Part shown: piece by piece, positions 6,949 through 13,172 of the stretch
Layout of the letters: every line of letters begins with the position of its first letter
Numbering within the stretch: the stretch's first letter is position 1
The notes under the pieces: model-generated
Databases searched by the model: none
What the model saw: only the letters and a program-made list of their open reading frames with translations
Told to the model about the DNA's origin: nothing
Translations under genes and position numbers: made by a program
DNA from: Baffinella frigidus
Lineage: Eukaryota > Cryptophyceae > Cryptomonadales > Baffinellaceae
NCBI GenBank assembly: GCA_026770585.1
Contig: MU646663.1
Span: 321,167-336,411, forward strand
Direction of reading: 5' to 3'
DNA: 15,245 nt

Positions 6949-7203
6949 CAGTTGACTTAAGGAGAAATGTTCTGGCTGGCAGTCAGGCAGTTGACTTGAG
7001 GTGAAATGTTGTGGGTGGCAGTCAGACAGTTGACGTACGGTGAAATGTTGTGGGTGGCACTAAAGGTGAAATGTTCTGATTTAAGGTGAACTGTTCTGAC
7101 TGAGGGTTCAACATTCTGGGTGGCACTTAAGGTGAAATGTTCTTACTTACGGTGGACTTACGGTGGAATGCTCTTACTTACGGTGGAATGTTGTGGGTGG
7201 CAG
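6949..7203 (+). repeat. 39-bp tandem repeat, then degenerate shorter units
   Basis: Three units of exactly 39 bp start at 6949, 6988 and 7027 (CAGTTGACTT, AGGTGAAATGTT, GTGGGTGGCAGTCAG). After 7066 the array breaks into shorter pieces (AAGGTGAAATGTTCT, TTACGGTGGAATG) until GTGGGTGGCAG at 7193-7203. I see no coding signal in the array. Confidence 0.85.
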
Positions 7204-7332
7204 TGCACGTGGGTGATGGCGGTGACGACTGTCGCAAGCTTCCTCGGCATGAACTTGCACTCGGGTGCCCCCCCCATCCACTCGGAACACTACGGGCAAC
7301 ATTATAAAGTTAATTATTGGATTGTTTCTTAA
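7204..7332 (+). other. Short coding-like segment ending the 39-bp array (FLGMNLHSG)
   Basis: After GTGGGTGGCAG (an acceptor-like AG at 7202-7203) the frame reads CTWVM, then AVTTVASFLGMNLHSG (7219-7266), and stays open to TAA at 7330-7332. The hydrophobic stretch ending in GMN resembles the GMN signature at the end of the first transmembrane helix of CorA/Mrs2-type magnesium channels. Only about 20 residues carry this resemblance and the rest of the family is absent. Chance or a single exon fragment are both possible. Confidence 0.2.
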
Positions 7333-7414
7333 GGAAACATGCCAAAAGTTGGAAAGTTTTGGTCACGTTATCCCCGGATATTTGGGGGACATGTTCTCAG
7401 TAGCCTCCCGAGGG

Positions 7415-7863
7415 GCTGTACACGTATTGTAGATTGCGTACAAGTATTGCACAGGGCTGTATAAGTATTTTACAGGGCTGTACAAGTATTGTAGAAAGCG
7501 TACAAGTATTGTAGAGAGCGTACATGTATTGTAGAGAGCGTACGTGTTTTTGTAGAGAGCGTATATGTATTGTAGATCGTGTACATGTATTGTAAATGGT
7601 TGTATTTGTATTGTAGAGAGCGTACAAGTATTGTAGATAGCATCCAAGTATTGTACAGGAATGTATAAGTATTTTACGGGGCTGTACAAGTATTGTAGGG
7701 AGCGTACAAGTATTGTAGAGAACGTATATGTATTGTAGAGAGCATACACGTTTTGTAGAGAGCGTACACGTATTGTAAAGCGCGTACAAGTATTGTACAT
7801 GGCTGTACAAGTAGTATACATGGTTGCACACGTAGTGTACATGGCTGTACAAGTATTGTAGAG
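7415..7863. repeat. ~20-bp tandem repeat (GTACAAGTATTGTAGAGAGC)
   Basis: About 22 units of 20-21 bp with consensus GTACAAGTATTGTAGAGAGC. Variants such as GTATAAGTATTTTAC recur at 7459 and 7663, an offset of 204 bp, implying a higher-order repeat of roughly ten monomers. Because the unit lacks stops on the reverse strand, long minus-strand frames of YNTCTLSTILV type arise. I regard them as by-products. Confidence 0.95.
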
Positions 7864-7979
7864 CTGAAACGCGTCCCCGTTTGCGCATGGCAGGGCTCGA
7901 GAGTCGAGGAGGGCCTCTGCAGCCTGACGCGCCTGGATCCCTCAGCGTTTTCGCCCAAGTCGTACGTTCCTTCCCCTGC

Positions 7980-8098
7980 GAGAGAGAGAGACAGAGAGAG
8001 GAGAAGAAGAAGAAGAGGAAGGAGAAGAGGAAGAAGAAGAAAAAGAAGAAGAAGAGAGGGGGGGGGGACAGCGAGAGCGAGAGAGAGAGAGACCCCAA

Positions 8099-8143
<45 letters not shown>

Positions 8144-8188
8144 CACAGAGAGAGAGACAGAGCGACAGAGAGAGAGAAAGAGAGACAG
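7980..8188 (+). repeat. ~210-bp purine tract (GAA, GA and G runs)
   Basis: Positions 7993-8068 are 76 uninterrupted purines: GAAGAA repeats, then nine or more G. After a short interruption, 8101-8133 is a pure AG run followed by GACA-type repeats. Mirror-symmetric purine tracts of this kind can form triplex (H-DNA). The reverse-strand frames rich in leucine and serine here are low-complexity artefacts. Confidence 0.95.
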
Positions 8189-8251
8189 TCGCGCCTCTCT
8201 CTGGTGGGCGCTCTCAAAGCCTACATGACCTGAAGGAAGCTCTCTCGGCAG

Positions 8252-8332
8252 GTGATCGCGTCATCGACAGGGGTGGCGATGGGCCTTCTCCTGTGCCTGG
8301 TCGCCTTCCGCGCCGGCACCCTCCTCCGATGA
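8252..8332 (+). other. Coding-like segment with a transmembrane-like helix
   Basis: CTCTCGGCAGG (8242-8252) is the same 11-mer that ends the two AT-rich blocks near 5345 and 5510, and again the DNA after it turns GC-rich. The frame reads VIASSTG, then VAMGLLLCLVAFRAG and TLLR, followed by TGA at 8330-8332. This is compatible with a last exon carrying a membrane helix. A partial repeat of its 3' half (CCGCGCCGG, CCTCCTCCGATGA) lies at about 8551-8578 in another frame. No family is recognised. Confidence 0.25.
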
Positions 8333-8358
8333 CCGCCCCGCCTCTCTGCAAATCGGAG

Positions 8359-8462
8359 TATCCCTCAAGTGGCCAGTAGGCTCACACGCCCTACCGTAGG
8401 GCCCTAGGACCTACCTAGGGCTTCCACGGGCGATTATTCGCCCGTTAGGCACTCAAGGGATG
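8359..8462 (-). mobile_element. ~105-bp TA-ended MITE family, copy 1
   Basis: Begins TATCCCTCAAGTGGCC and ends GGCACTCAAGGGATG. The interior has CCAGTAGGCTCA, CGCCCTACCGTAGGG, CCCTAGGACCT and CCTAGG, the reverse complement of copies 4 and 5. The right end is altered and the last third (GGGCGATTATTCGCCC, a perfect inverted repeat) differs from the other copies. There is no coding capacity. Confidence 0.7.
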
Positions 8463-8466
8463 TTTA

Positions 8467-8845
8467 TTGGACGGGGCGGTAGTAACTTTTGGAGGAGGGC
8501 GATTCGCGATTCGGTGGCTGGTGGCGCTCCTGCTGGCCGAGGAGGAGGTCTCCGCGCCGGCTCCCTCCTCCGATGATCTGCGCATCGCTTCACCACCACT
8601 CGGAGGACGACGACGATCGATCGGTGATCGGGCGCATCGCCACCCTCCTGGGAGGAGGACGAGGAGGACGAGCGCCTGCCGGCAACCGCGGAGCCGTGCC
8701 GCCTCCGCGGGCTACCAAGGCGTTTTATCCTCCTCGGCAGCCCTGCCGAGGAGGAGGAGCAGGCGCACGCCGGTCCTGTGGGTAGGGCGGGAACTCCGAC
8801 TGTGGGAAGGGAACTCCAGACGCCATTAAGGCAGTATTGATGTCG
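8467..8845. other. GC-rich interval with low-complexity open frames and a hairpin
   Basis: GC-rich sequence full of GAGGA/CCTCC words. Two plus frames stay open (8467-8829, 8489-8785) but lack an ATG start and consist of R/S/A-rich low-complexity peptide, so I do not call a gene. A perfect inverted repeat of 13 bp lies at 8728-8740 and 8743-8755 (TCCTCCTCGGCAG) with a 2-nt centre. Confidence 0.5.
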
Positions 8846-8850
8846 TCAGC

Positions 8851-9047
8851 TCCCTTGGGATAGATGGCCCGCCTCGGGATAGATAGGCCCGCCTCGGGAT
8901 AGATAGGCCCGCCTCGGGATAGATAGGCCCGCCTCGAGATAGATAGGCCCGCCTCGGGATAGATAGACCCGCCTCGGGATGGATAGGCCCGCCTCGGAAC
9001 AGTTAGGCCCGCCTCGAGATAGATAGGCCCGTCTCGGGATATATAGG
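8851..9047 (+). repeat. 20-bp tandem repeat (GCCTCGGGATAGATAGGCCC)
   Basis: Ten units of exactly 20 bp, starting at 8851 and repeating at 8871, 8891 and so on to 9031. Most units differ by 0-2 bases; the first and last are more diverged. There are no spacers between units, so this is a minisatellite and not a CRISPR array. The minus-strand frame of RAYLSRGGPIY type is a by-product. Confidence 0.97.
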
Positions 9048-9228
9048 TGGTGTGTTACGACATAGGAGCCCATTTCAATAAACCTCTCAAGTCGATATGC
9101 ACGATGCACGAGGGCGATTGATGCGAATTTGGTGCTATGTAGCAGCCCCCGCTCAACTTAGCTCGTCCCGGTCAACTTAGATCCGGGATTAGCTGGCAGA
9201 TATGGAGGACAGCCTCCTCGATAGTCGC

Positions 9229-9352
9229 ATCCTTTAAGTGGCTATTGGCCACTTGAGTGGCCAGTAGCCAATACGCTCCTACCGTACGGCATACGTAGGA
9301 GCCTGGGACCTGTGGGGGGTCAAACATGAAGCCCCGGCCACTTAAGAGATAT
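9229..9352 (-). mobile_element. ~105-bp TA-ended MITE family, copy 2 (diverged)
   Basis: The left end ATCCTTTAAGTGGC and right end GGCCACTTAAGAGATA are family-type terminal repeats. The interior contains TGGCCAGTAG, CCTACCGTA and GGGACCTG in the reverse orientation. Near the left end an extra hairpin has formed: 9239-9252 pairs with 9257-9270 at 13 of 14 positions around TTGA. Decay and rearrangement make the exact limits uncertain. Confidence 0.55.
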
Positions 9353-9359
9353 CGAAACA

Positions 9360-9493
9360 CATGAAATTCAAAACCCCTTTTGCTATCTTAGGGGAAGGGG
9401 GGGGTATGCTATGGTAATGATATGTCGAGGCTAAGACAGCAAATTTTACCATGAAGATAGCACGAAACGGTGCTTTAAATTGTATCTGTTTTA
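9360..9493. other. Interval with a short inverted repeat
   Basis: No gene seen. TTTGCTATCTTA (9379-9390) is an 11-of-12 inverted match to 9432-9443, and TGCTATCTT also pairs with AAGATAGCA near 9454. A G-run (AGGGGAAGGGGGGGG) lies inside the loop. This could be the core of another small foldback. Confidence 0.35.
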
Positions 9494-9570
9494 GGTCCCT
9501 TAGGTTTTTTCAACGGCCAGCATAGGCGGACACTGGAACTTACCCCTGCATTTAGCATTAGATCACATCG
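9494..9570 (+). repeat. Dispersed repeat family 2, copy i
   Basis: Positions 9494-9538 match copy iii (10800-10844) at about 35 of 45 positions, including CATAGGCGGACAC and GGAA. Downstream GATCACAT (9561-9568) is shared by all three copies. It is the most diverged copy. The function is unknown. Confidence 0.6.
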
Positions 9571-9598
9571 CCAGCCTCGGAGGAGGATCGGGGCATTT

Positions 9599-9969
9599 GG
9601 ATAACCCGACTATTTTCCGCCACGAACACTTCGTCTTCTTTATTAAGTCCCCGTCTTCAATAGTACACAGCCGACGAATTTGTTCGACGCTATGTTCAGC
9701 ACACCACTCAGGAACAGTTATAACTTAACTCGTTTCAGCCACGAACAAGCAGGGTTATCTTTTAAGTGGCCAAGGGGCTAAAATTGACCCCAAACAGGTC
9801 CTAGGCAGGTCTTAGGGCCCTACGGTACAGGACCATACAGTAGGACCATGCCTAGGGCCCCATGGTGGTCCTGGAGGGGGTGCACTTTCTTATGAGCGAG
9901 GTACCCCTGTAGGGCGTATGAGCCCACTGGGCACTTGAGGGATAACTCGACTCGTTTCACCCACCAACA
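9599..9969 (+). repeat. Three diverged ~30-bp repeats (GGATAAC..CGAC..CGTTTCAGCCACGAACA)
   Basis: Related segments at 9599-9628, 9718-9747 and 9940-9969 share ATAAC, CGAC or TAAC, a TTTC word and CCACGAACA or CCACCAACA. The second and third also share CAGGGTT just downstream and flank MITE copy 3. They are old duplications of the insertion neighbourhood or a short dispersed repeat. Confidence 0.55.
9756..9945 (+). mobile_element. TA-ended MITE family, copy 3 (expanded)
   Basis: Starts TATCTTTTAAGTGGCC and ends GGGCACTTGAGGGATA. It shares AGGTCCTAGGCAGGTC, AGGGCCCTACGGTA and GTAGGGCGTATGAGCC with copies 4 and 5. About 85 extra bases split the core between CTACGGTA and GTAGGGCG. The insert contains partial copies of the core (GGACCAT, CCTAGGGCCC), so it may come from internal duplication. 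Confidence 0.7.
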
Positions 9970-9979
9970 ACCAGGGTTC

Positions 9980-10235
9980 CCCAGTACGTTTTGACCTGGT
10001 TTGGCGTAGCAACCCAGCCGTTCGGGACTTGAGTCCTTTTACTCTCCAACTTTTTTTATATACCAGAAACGGTATTGCACACTCGTAGAGCTATTCACGG
10101 CGTCTTCTGCGCGTGCGCTTTCTACGCCGCTTTCTGGCATTCGGCTCCGCAGTACGGTTTCTCCCGCGATCCTTCTGCACCGGGGGGGGGGGGCTGAATG
10201 TGATCCGGAAGGAAGCATGGCTTTTCTGCACAACC
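9980..10235. other. Interval with no supported gene
   Basis: A minus-strand open frame (10039-10233, 64 codons) has no recognisable domain and its start overlaps dispersed repeat copy ii. The region includes a 12-G run near 10182 and CGCGTGCGC-rich DNA. Nothing can be named. Confidence 0.35.
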
Positions 10236-10237
10236 AG

Positions 10238-10282
10238 TTCCGGTGTCCGCCTATGTTGGGAGCTCGAAGAACCTAAAGGACC
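10238..10282 (-). repeat. Dispersed repeat family 2, copy ii (inverted)
   Basis: The reverse complement of 10238-10282 matches 10800-10844 at 44 of 45 positions. Similarity continues weakly on its far side (a TGCAGAAA word and GATCACATTC, corresponding to 10196-10232). With copy iii it forms an inverted repeat enclosing about 517 bp. Confidence 0.85.
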
Positions 10283-10358
10283 TTAAGTACGAGGCTTTGC
10301 GTGCAGAACCTCAAACCTCCTGTGCCTCCGCATGCTTCCTCTATTTCATCAGGTGCGA

Positions 10359-10506
10359 GGCCCCTTCTCTCCTCTAGCTAGAGGAGGGATACACAGCATG
10401 TGGAATGCACTAGAGGAGAGAGGGGGCCGCTAGAGGAGAGAGGGCGCACCCACCATTTCCCCCTGGGGACGAGATGCCAATTTACTCCACATGCTGTGTA
10501 TCCCTC
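10359..10506. repeat. Nested inverted repeats abutting MITE copy 4
   Basis: Positions 10384-10404 and 10486-10506 form a perfect 21-bp inverted repeat (GAGGGATACACAGCATGTGG plus A). Outside it, 10369-10386 is a perfect 18-bp palindrome (CTCCTCTAG/CTAGAGGAG). In addition 10359-10377 pairs with 10410-10428 with one mismatch, and CTAGAGGAGAGAGGG is repeated in tandem at 10410 and 10431. The right arm runs into the TATCCCTC end of MITE copy 4. Confidence 0.8.
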
Positions 10507-10603
10507 AAGTGCCCATGCCGCCAAATTTGACGACCAAGAGGTCCTAGGCAGGTCCTAGGGCCCTACCGTAGGGCGTATGAGCCTACTGGTCACTTGAGGG
10601 ATA
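10499..10603 (+). mobile_element. TA-ended MITE family, copy 4 (best preserved)
   Basis: A 105-bp element, TA TCCCTCAAGTG ... CACTTGAGGGA TA, with an 11-bp perfect terminal inverted repeat plus TA at both ends. The core AGAGGTCCTAGGCAGGTCCT, AGGGCCCTACCGTAGGG and CGTATGAGCCTACTGG is the reference for the other copies. TA at both borders suits a Tc1/mariner-like TA target, but TA could also be part of the terminal repeat. Confidence 0.8.
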
Positions 10604-10604
10604 C

Positions 10605-10795
10605 GCTAGACTCCAGGGCGCAGGGCCCCAGGGCGAGTTGTCAACTCCGCCTAGCGGGTAGGACCGAGCAGCGCTACCCACTGAGCAGCCACCGGGGGAC
10701 TTCGGGAAGATGTCCATCTCAACGATTACGGTACCAATCTTATCCATTGCTGTGGATCCCAACCGGAAACCCGGGTCCTTCAGGTCCTTTAGGTT
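10605..10795. other. Interval with open frames but no recognised gene
   Basis: Both strands have open frames (minus 10583-10969, plus 10710-11030). Minus-strand residues reading MDKIGTVIVEMDIFPKSPGG (about 10703-10762) look protein-like but match nothing I know. The frames run through repeated elements on either side, which argues against intact genes. Short inverted repeats (GAGTTG/CAACTC near 10635) are present. Confidence 0.3.
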
Positions 10796-10799
10796 CCCG

Positions 10800-10933
10800 G
10801 GTCCTTTAGGTTCTTCGAGCTCCAAACATAGGCGGACACCGGAAGTTGTTCTGCAGAAATGCAAGTTGTTCTGCAGAAATATCCTTTCAGAAGTTGTTCT
10901 GCAGAAATATCCTTTCAGATCACATTCGGGCGG
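10800..10933 (+). repeat. Dispersed repeat family 2, copy iii, with 28-bp tandem
   Basis: The 45-bp core (10800-10844) is followed by three copies of AAGTTGTTCTGCAGAAAT at 10843-10860, 10863-10880 and 10891-10908. The last two extend to a perfect 28-bp tandem ending ATCCTTTCAG. GATCACATTCGG follows, shared with copy ii. The tandem expansion is specific to this copy. Confidence 0.85.
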
Positions 10934-11049
10934 CAAGGACCACGGTGAATGCTCAGTGGAGCCCCGCATGCTGCTGGCCGGAGCATCTGCGCCATTTTTA
11001 TGCTGTTTTATGCCTGGGTTGTATTCCTAAAATAGAATATCAGCCCTAA

Positions 11050-11309
11050 CATACCACAAATCAAAGCATAACAGAGCAAACCCCAGCACATAATATAACA
11101 AATATTGTGAAATTAAATCAATTCGCAACTGTTTTAGTGGGACAGACAAAATCCGGAACACAGAACATGTGTCGATTTGAGTTATCCGCAGGAACCCCCC
11201 TATGACCCTATGGGTTGCCTACCGTAGGGTCCTAGGTCTCATCGCTTAGGGGTCATTCAAAACCCCTTCGAAGTCCGCTGTGTGGCATACCACAAATCAA
11301 GGCCTAACA
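11050..11309 (+). repeat. 24-bp direct repeat flanking an AT-rich interval
   Basis: Segments 11050-11073 and 11286-11309 match at 22 of 24 positions (CATACCACAAATCAA, then GC and TAACA). Between them is mostly AT-rich DNA without a gene. It includes CCTACCGTAGGGTCCTAGG (11220-11238), a fragment of the MITE core. The pair may be a remnant of an older duplication. Confidence 0.6.
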
Positions 11310-11370
11310 TAGAGATCAACATAGAAAACAAATAAAAATTAATCCAGCTTTTTCATGGTGCGTTGGTGCT

Positions 11371-11562
11371 TTGTATTACACTCACATCGAAGGCCACGCC
11401 CACCTCACTCTTGAAGAGATGGGAACGATCTACGGAGCCTACACACGCGAGGCTACACACTCGAGGTTACACGCTGAGCTGCGGATCGGCTGGACTTGGG
11501 ACCCGAGACGCGCGCGTCGGGACCTGCATCGCCGCTCGCACGAGCGTCGCCACCACCAACTG
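11371..11562 (+). other. Coding-like segment entering the tandem array
   Basis: Two overlapping plus frames are open. One (from TTG at 11371) reads HIEGHAHLTLEEMGTIYGAY and then TREATHSRLHAELRIGW, with balanced composition that looks protein-like. It then runs into the arginine-rich translation of the first 11.5-kb tandem unit and the G-rich heptamers. There is no ATG at the start and no recognised domain. It may be an exon fragment or chance. Confidence 0.2.
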
Positions 11563-11857
11563 TTTCGGGTTAGGGGTTTGGGGTTAGGGTTTAGGGTTCA
11601 CACACTGTCTGATTGGGGTTCCGGCAAACGCGTGGAGTGAGTGACGGGACCACTCATCCAGGCTCGAGAGAACACCGTTTCGGGTATTGCATCGCCGCTC
11701 GCACCAGCGTCGCCACCACCAACTCTTTGGGGTTTGGGGTTAGGGTTAAGGTTTAGGGGTTAGGGTTAAACCTGAAACCCGAAACCACTGTCTGTTAGGG
11801 ATCCGGGCTTCGGGGTTCGGGCTTCGGGTTTCGGGAATTGCATCGCCGCTCGCACCA

Positions 11858-12029
11858 CCACGCAAGAGTGTAGGGCTGACCTAGGAAAACAAGTCAGTTC
11901 ACACGGAATTTGTACCAACTTTCCGAAATTTCGATTTTTCTCTGGGGAGAATGTCCACTTATGAACTTAAAAAATAGTCAGATCTGACTATTTCTCCTGC
12001 AGGCCACTCTGCCTTACACTCTTGCGTGG
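11858..12029. mobile_element. 172-bp MITE inserted in a tandem unit
   Basis: Terminal inverted repeats of 19 bp with one mismatch: CCACGCAAGAGTGTAGGGC (11858-11876) and GCCTTACACTCTTGCGTGG (12011-12029). The centre contains a perfect 22-bp palindrome (11972-11993, AAATAGTCAGA and its complement). Sister units read GCTCGCACCAGCGTCGCC without the insert. Comparison shows insertion with a 2-bp CA duplication. There is no transposase and no other copy in this window. Confidence 0.85.
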
Positions 12030-12531
12030 CAGCGTCGCCACCACCAACTGTTTCTGGTTTGGGGATGAGGGTTACACCACAGTCTGTTTCGGGTTGGGGG
12101 TGAGGGTTAAACCACAGTATGATCGGGGTTAGGGTTTTGTGTTTCGGGTGTTGCATCGGCTCTCGCACCAGCGTCGCCACCACCAACTGTTTGGGGTTTG
12201 GGGTTAGGGGTTAGGGTTTAGGATTAAAACACTGTCTGATTGGGGTTTCGGGTTTCGGATTTCGGATTTCAGGTTTCGAGTTTCGGGGTTCGGAGTTCGG
12301 CAACTGCATCGGCGCTCGAGCGTCGCGACCACTAACTGTTTCGGGTTGGGGATTAGGGTTAGAGTTAGGCTTAAACCTGAAACCCGAAACCCGAAACCGC
12401 AGTCTGTTTGGGGCTAGGGTTTCGGGTTTCAGGTTTTGGGTTTCAGGGTTCGGGCTTCGGGTTTCGGGCTTCGGGTTTCAGGTGTTGGGTTCCAGGGTTC
12501 GGGAACTGCATCGGCGCTCGAGCGTCGCGAC

Positions 12532-12949
12532 AAGAGAGATTGATGGTTTGTTGCCAAACAACCAGCGTCAGCGCCGCACATAGTACGCATTGTGCCACTA
12601 CTGTACCGGGCCCATCTATAGCGTGCCTGGCCCTATTTATAGCGTGCCTGGCCCAATACATAGCGTGCCTGGACCTATCCATAGCGTGCCTGGCCCTATC
12701 TATAGCGTGCCTGGCCCTTTCTGTAGTGAGCCTGGTCCAATACATAGCGTGCCTGGACCTATACATAGCGTGCCTGGCCCTGTCTATAGCGTGCCTGGCC
12801 CTGTAGATAGGGCCAGGCACGCTATGTATAGGCCCAGGAACGAGATAGAAAGGGCCAGGCTACAAGCCACCCAGCCACGCTTGACATAGTACCCAGTATC
12901 GGCCGCTCCTACGAGCATTTTCCGGATGAATTTCAACTCCACCTCCTAC
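12532..12949. mobile_element. 418-bp insertion with 9-bp target duplication
   Basis: CGTCGCGAC occurs at 12523-12531 and again at 12950-12958. Joining the flanks restores the sequence of the neighbouring unit (CTCGAGCGTCGCGACCACT, as at 12316-12334). This is the pattern of an insertion with a 9-bp target-site duplication. The insert has no clear terminal inverted repeats and no transposase. It carries the 21-bp array described separately. A 9-bp duplication is usual for Mutator-type elements, but other mechanisms are possible. Confidence 0.7.
12608..12825 (+). repeat. 21-bp tandem array (GPI[Y/H]SVP if translated) with inverted terminal copy
   Basis: Nine exact 21-bp units from 12608 to 12796. 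In the frame starting at 12608 each encodes GPI[Y/H]SVP. Gly uses GGG, GGC, GGA and GGT, Pro uses CCC, CCT and CCA, and Ile uses ATC, ATT and ATA, so most unit-to-unit variation is synonymous there. One unit deviates (GPFCSEP). The array ends in a perfect 17-bp inverted repeat (12786-12802 and 12809-12825, 6-nt loop). No ATG precedes the frame; TAG lies at 12581-12583 and TAG again near 12887. It could be an exon or only a minisatellite. Confidence 0.85.
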
Positions 12950-13066
12950 CGTCGCGACCACTGTCTTCTCTTTGGGGTTAGGGTTTACCGTTAAACCTGA
13001 AACCCGAAACCACAGTCTGTTTGAGGTTCGGGTTTCGGGTTTCGGGTTTCGGGAACTGCATCACAC

Positions 13067-13172
13067 TATCCCTCAAGTGGCGGGAGGGTCAAAATTGACC
13101 CCCAAGAGGTCCTAGGCAGGTCCTAGGGCCCTACGGTAGGGCGTATGAGCCTGCTCGCCACTTAAAAGGATA
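13067..13172 (+). mobile_element. TA-ended MITE family, copy 5
   Basis: A 106-bp element starting TATCCCTCAAGTGGC and ending GCCACTTAAAAGGATA. The core AAGAGGTCCTAGGCAGGTCC, AGGGCCCTACGGTAGGGCG and TATGAGCCTGCT aligns closely with copy 4. It also holds GGTCAAAATTGACC, a perfect palindrome at 13087-13100. It sits directly after GGGAACTGCATCAC, the start of the last tandem unit, so it is a third insertion into that array. Confidence 0.8.

Larger units (their letters stand above)
11525..13066 (+). repeat. Tandem repeat of ~125-200-bp units, interrupted by insertions
   Basis: Units begin TGCATCGSCGCTCGCACCAG, then CGTCGCCACCACCAACTGTT, then G-rich heptamers, in some units a C-rich stretch AAACCTGAAACCCGAAACC, then CTGTCTG and TTTCGGG repeats. 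Unit starts: 11525, 11688, 11839, 12152, 12305, 12507, with a last partial start at 13057. After subtracting the insertions at 11858-12029 and 12532-12949, spacing is 123-202 bp. Low-complexity open frames here are not genes. Confidence 0.85.

Noticed and set aside
7397-8146. Longest open frame (249 codons, minus strand)
   Set aside because: It runs through the ~20-bp satellite and the purine tract. The period and composition remove stop codons, and the peptide is pure low complexity.
8728-8755. GC-rich hairpin as a rho-independent terminator
   Set aside because: No T-run follows, and the window is eukaryotic in character with no gene upstream.
8467-8829. 120-codon plus-strand frame
   Set aside because: No ATG, R/S/A-rich low complexity, and an equally open overlapping frame. 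GC-rich chance is the simpler explanation.
8851-9047. CRISPR-like array of 20-bp repeats
   Set aside because: The units are directly adjacent, with no unique spacers, and the setting is eukaryotic.
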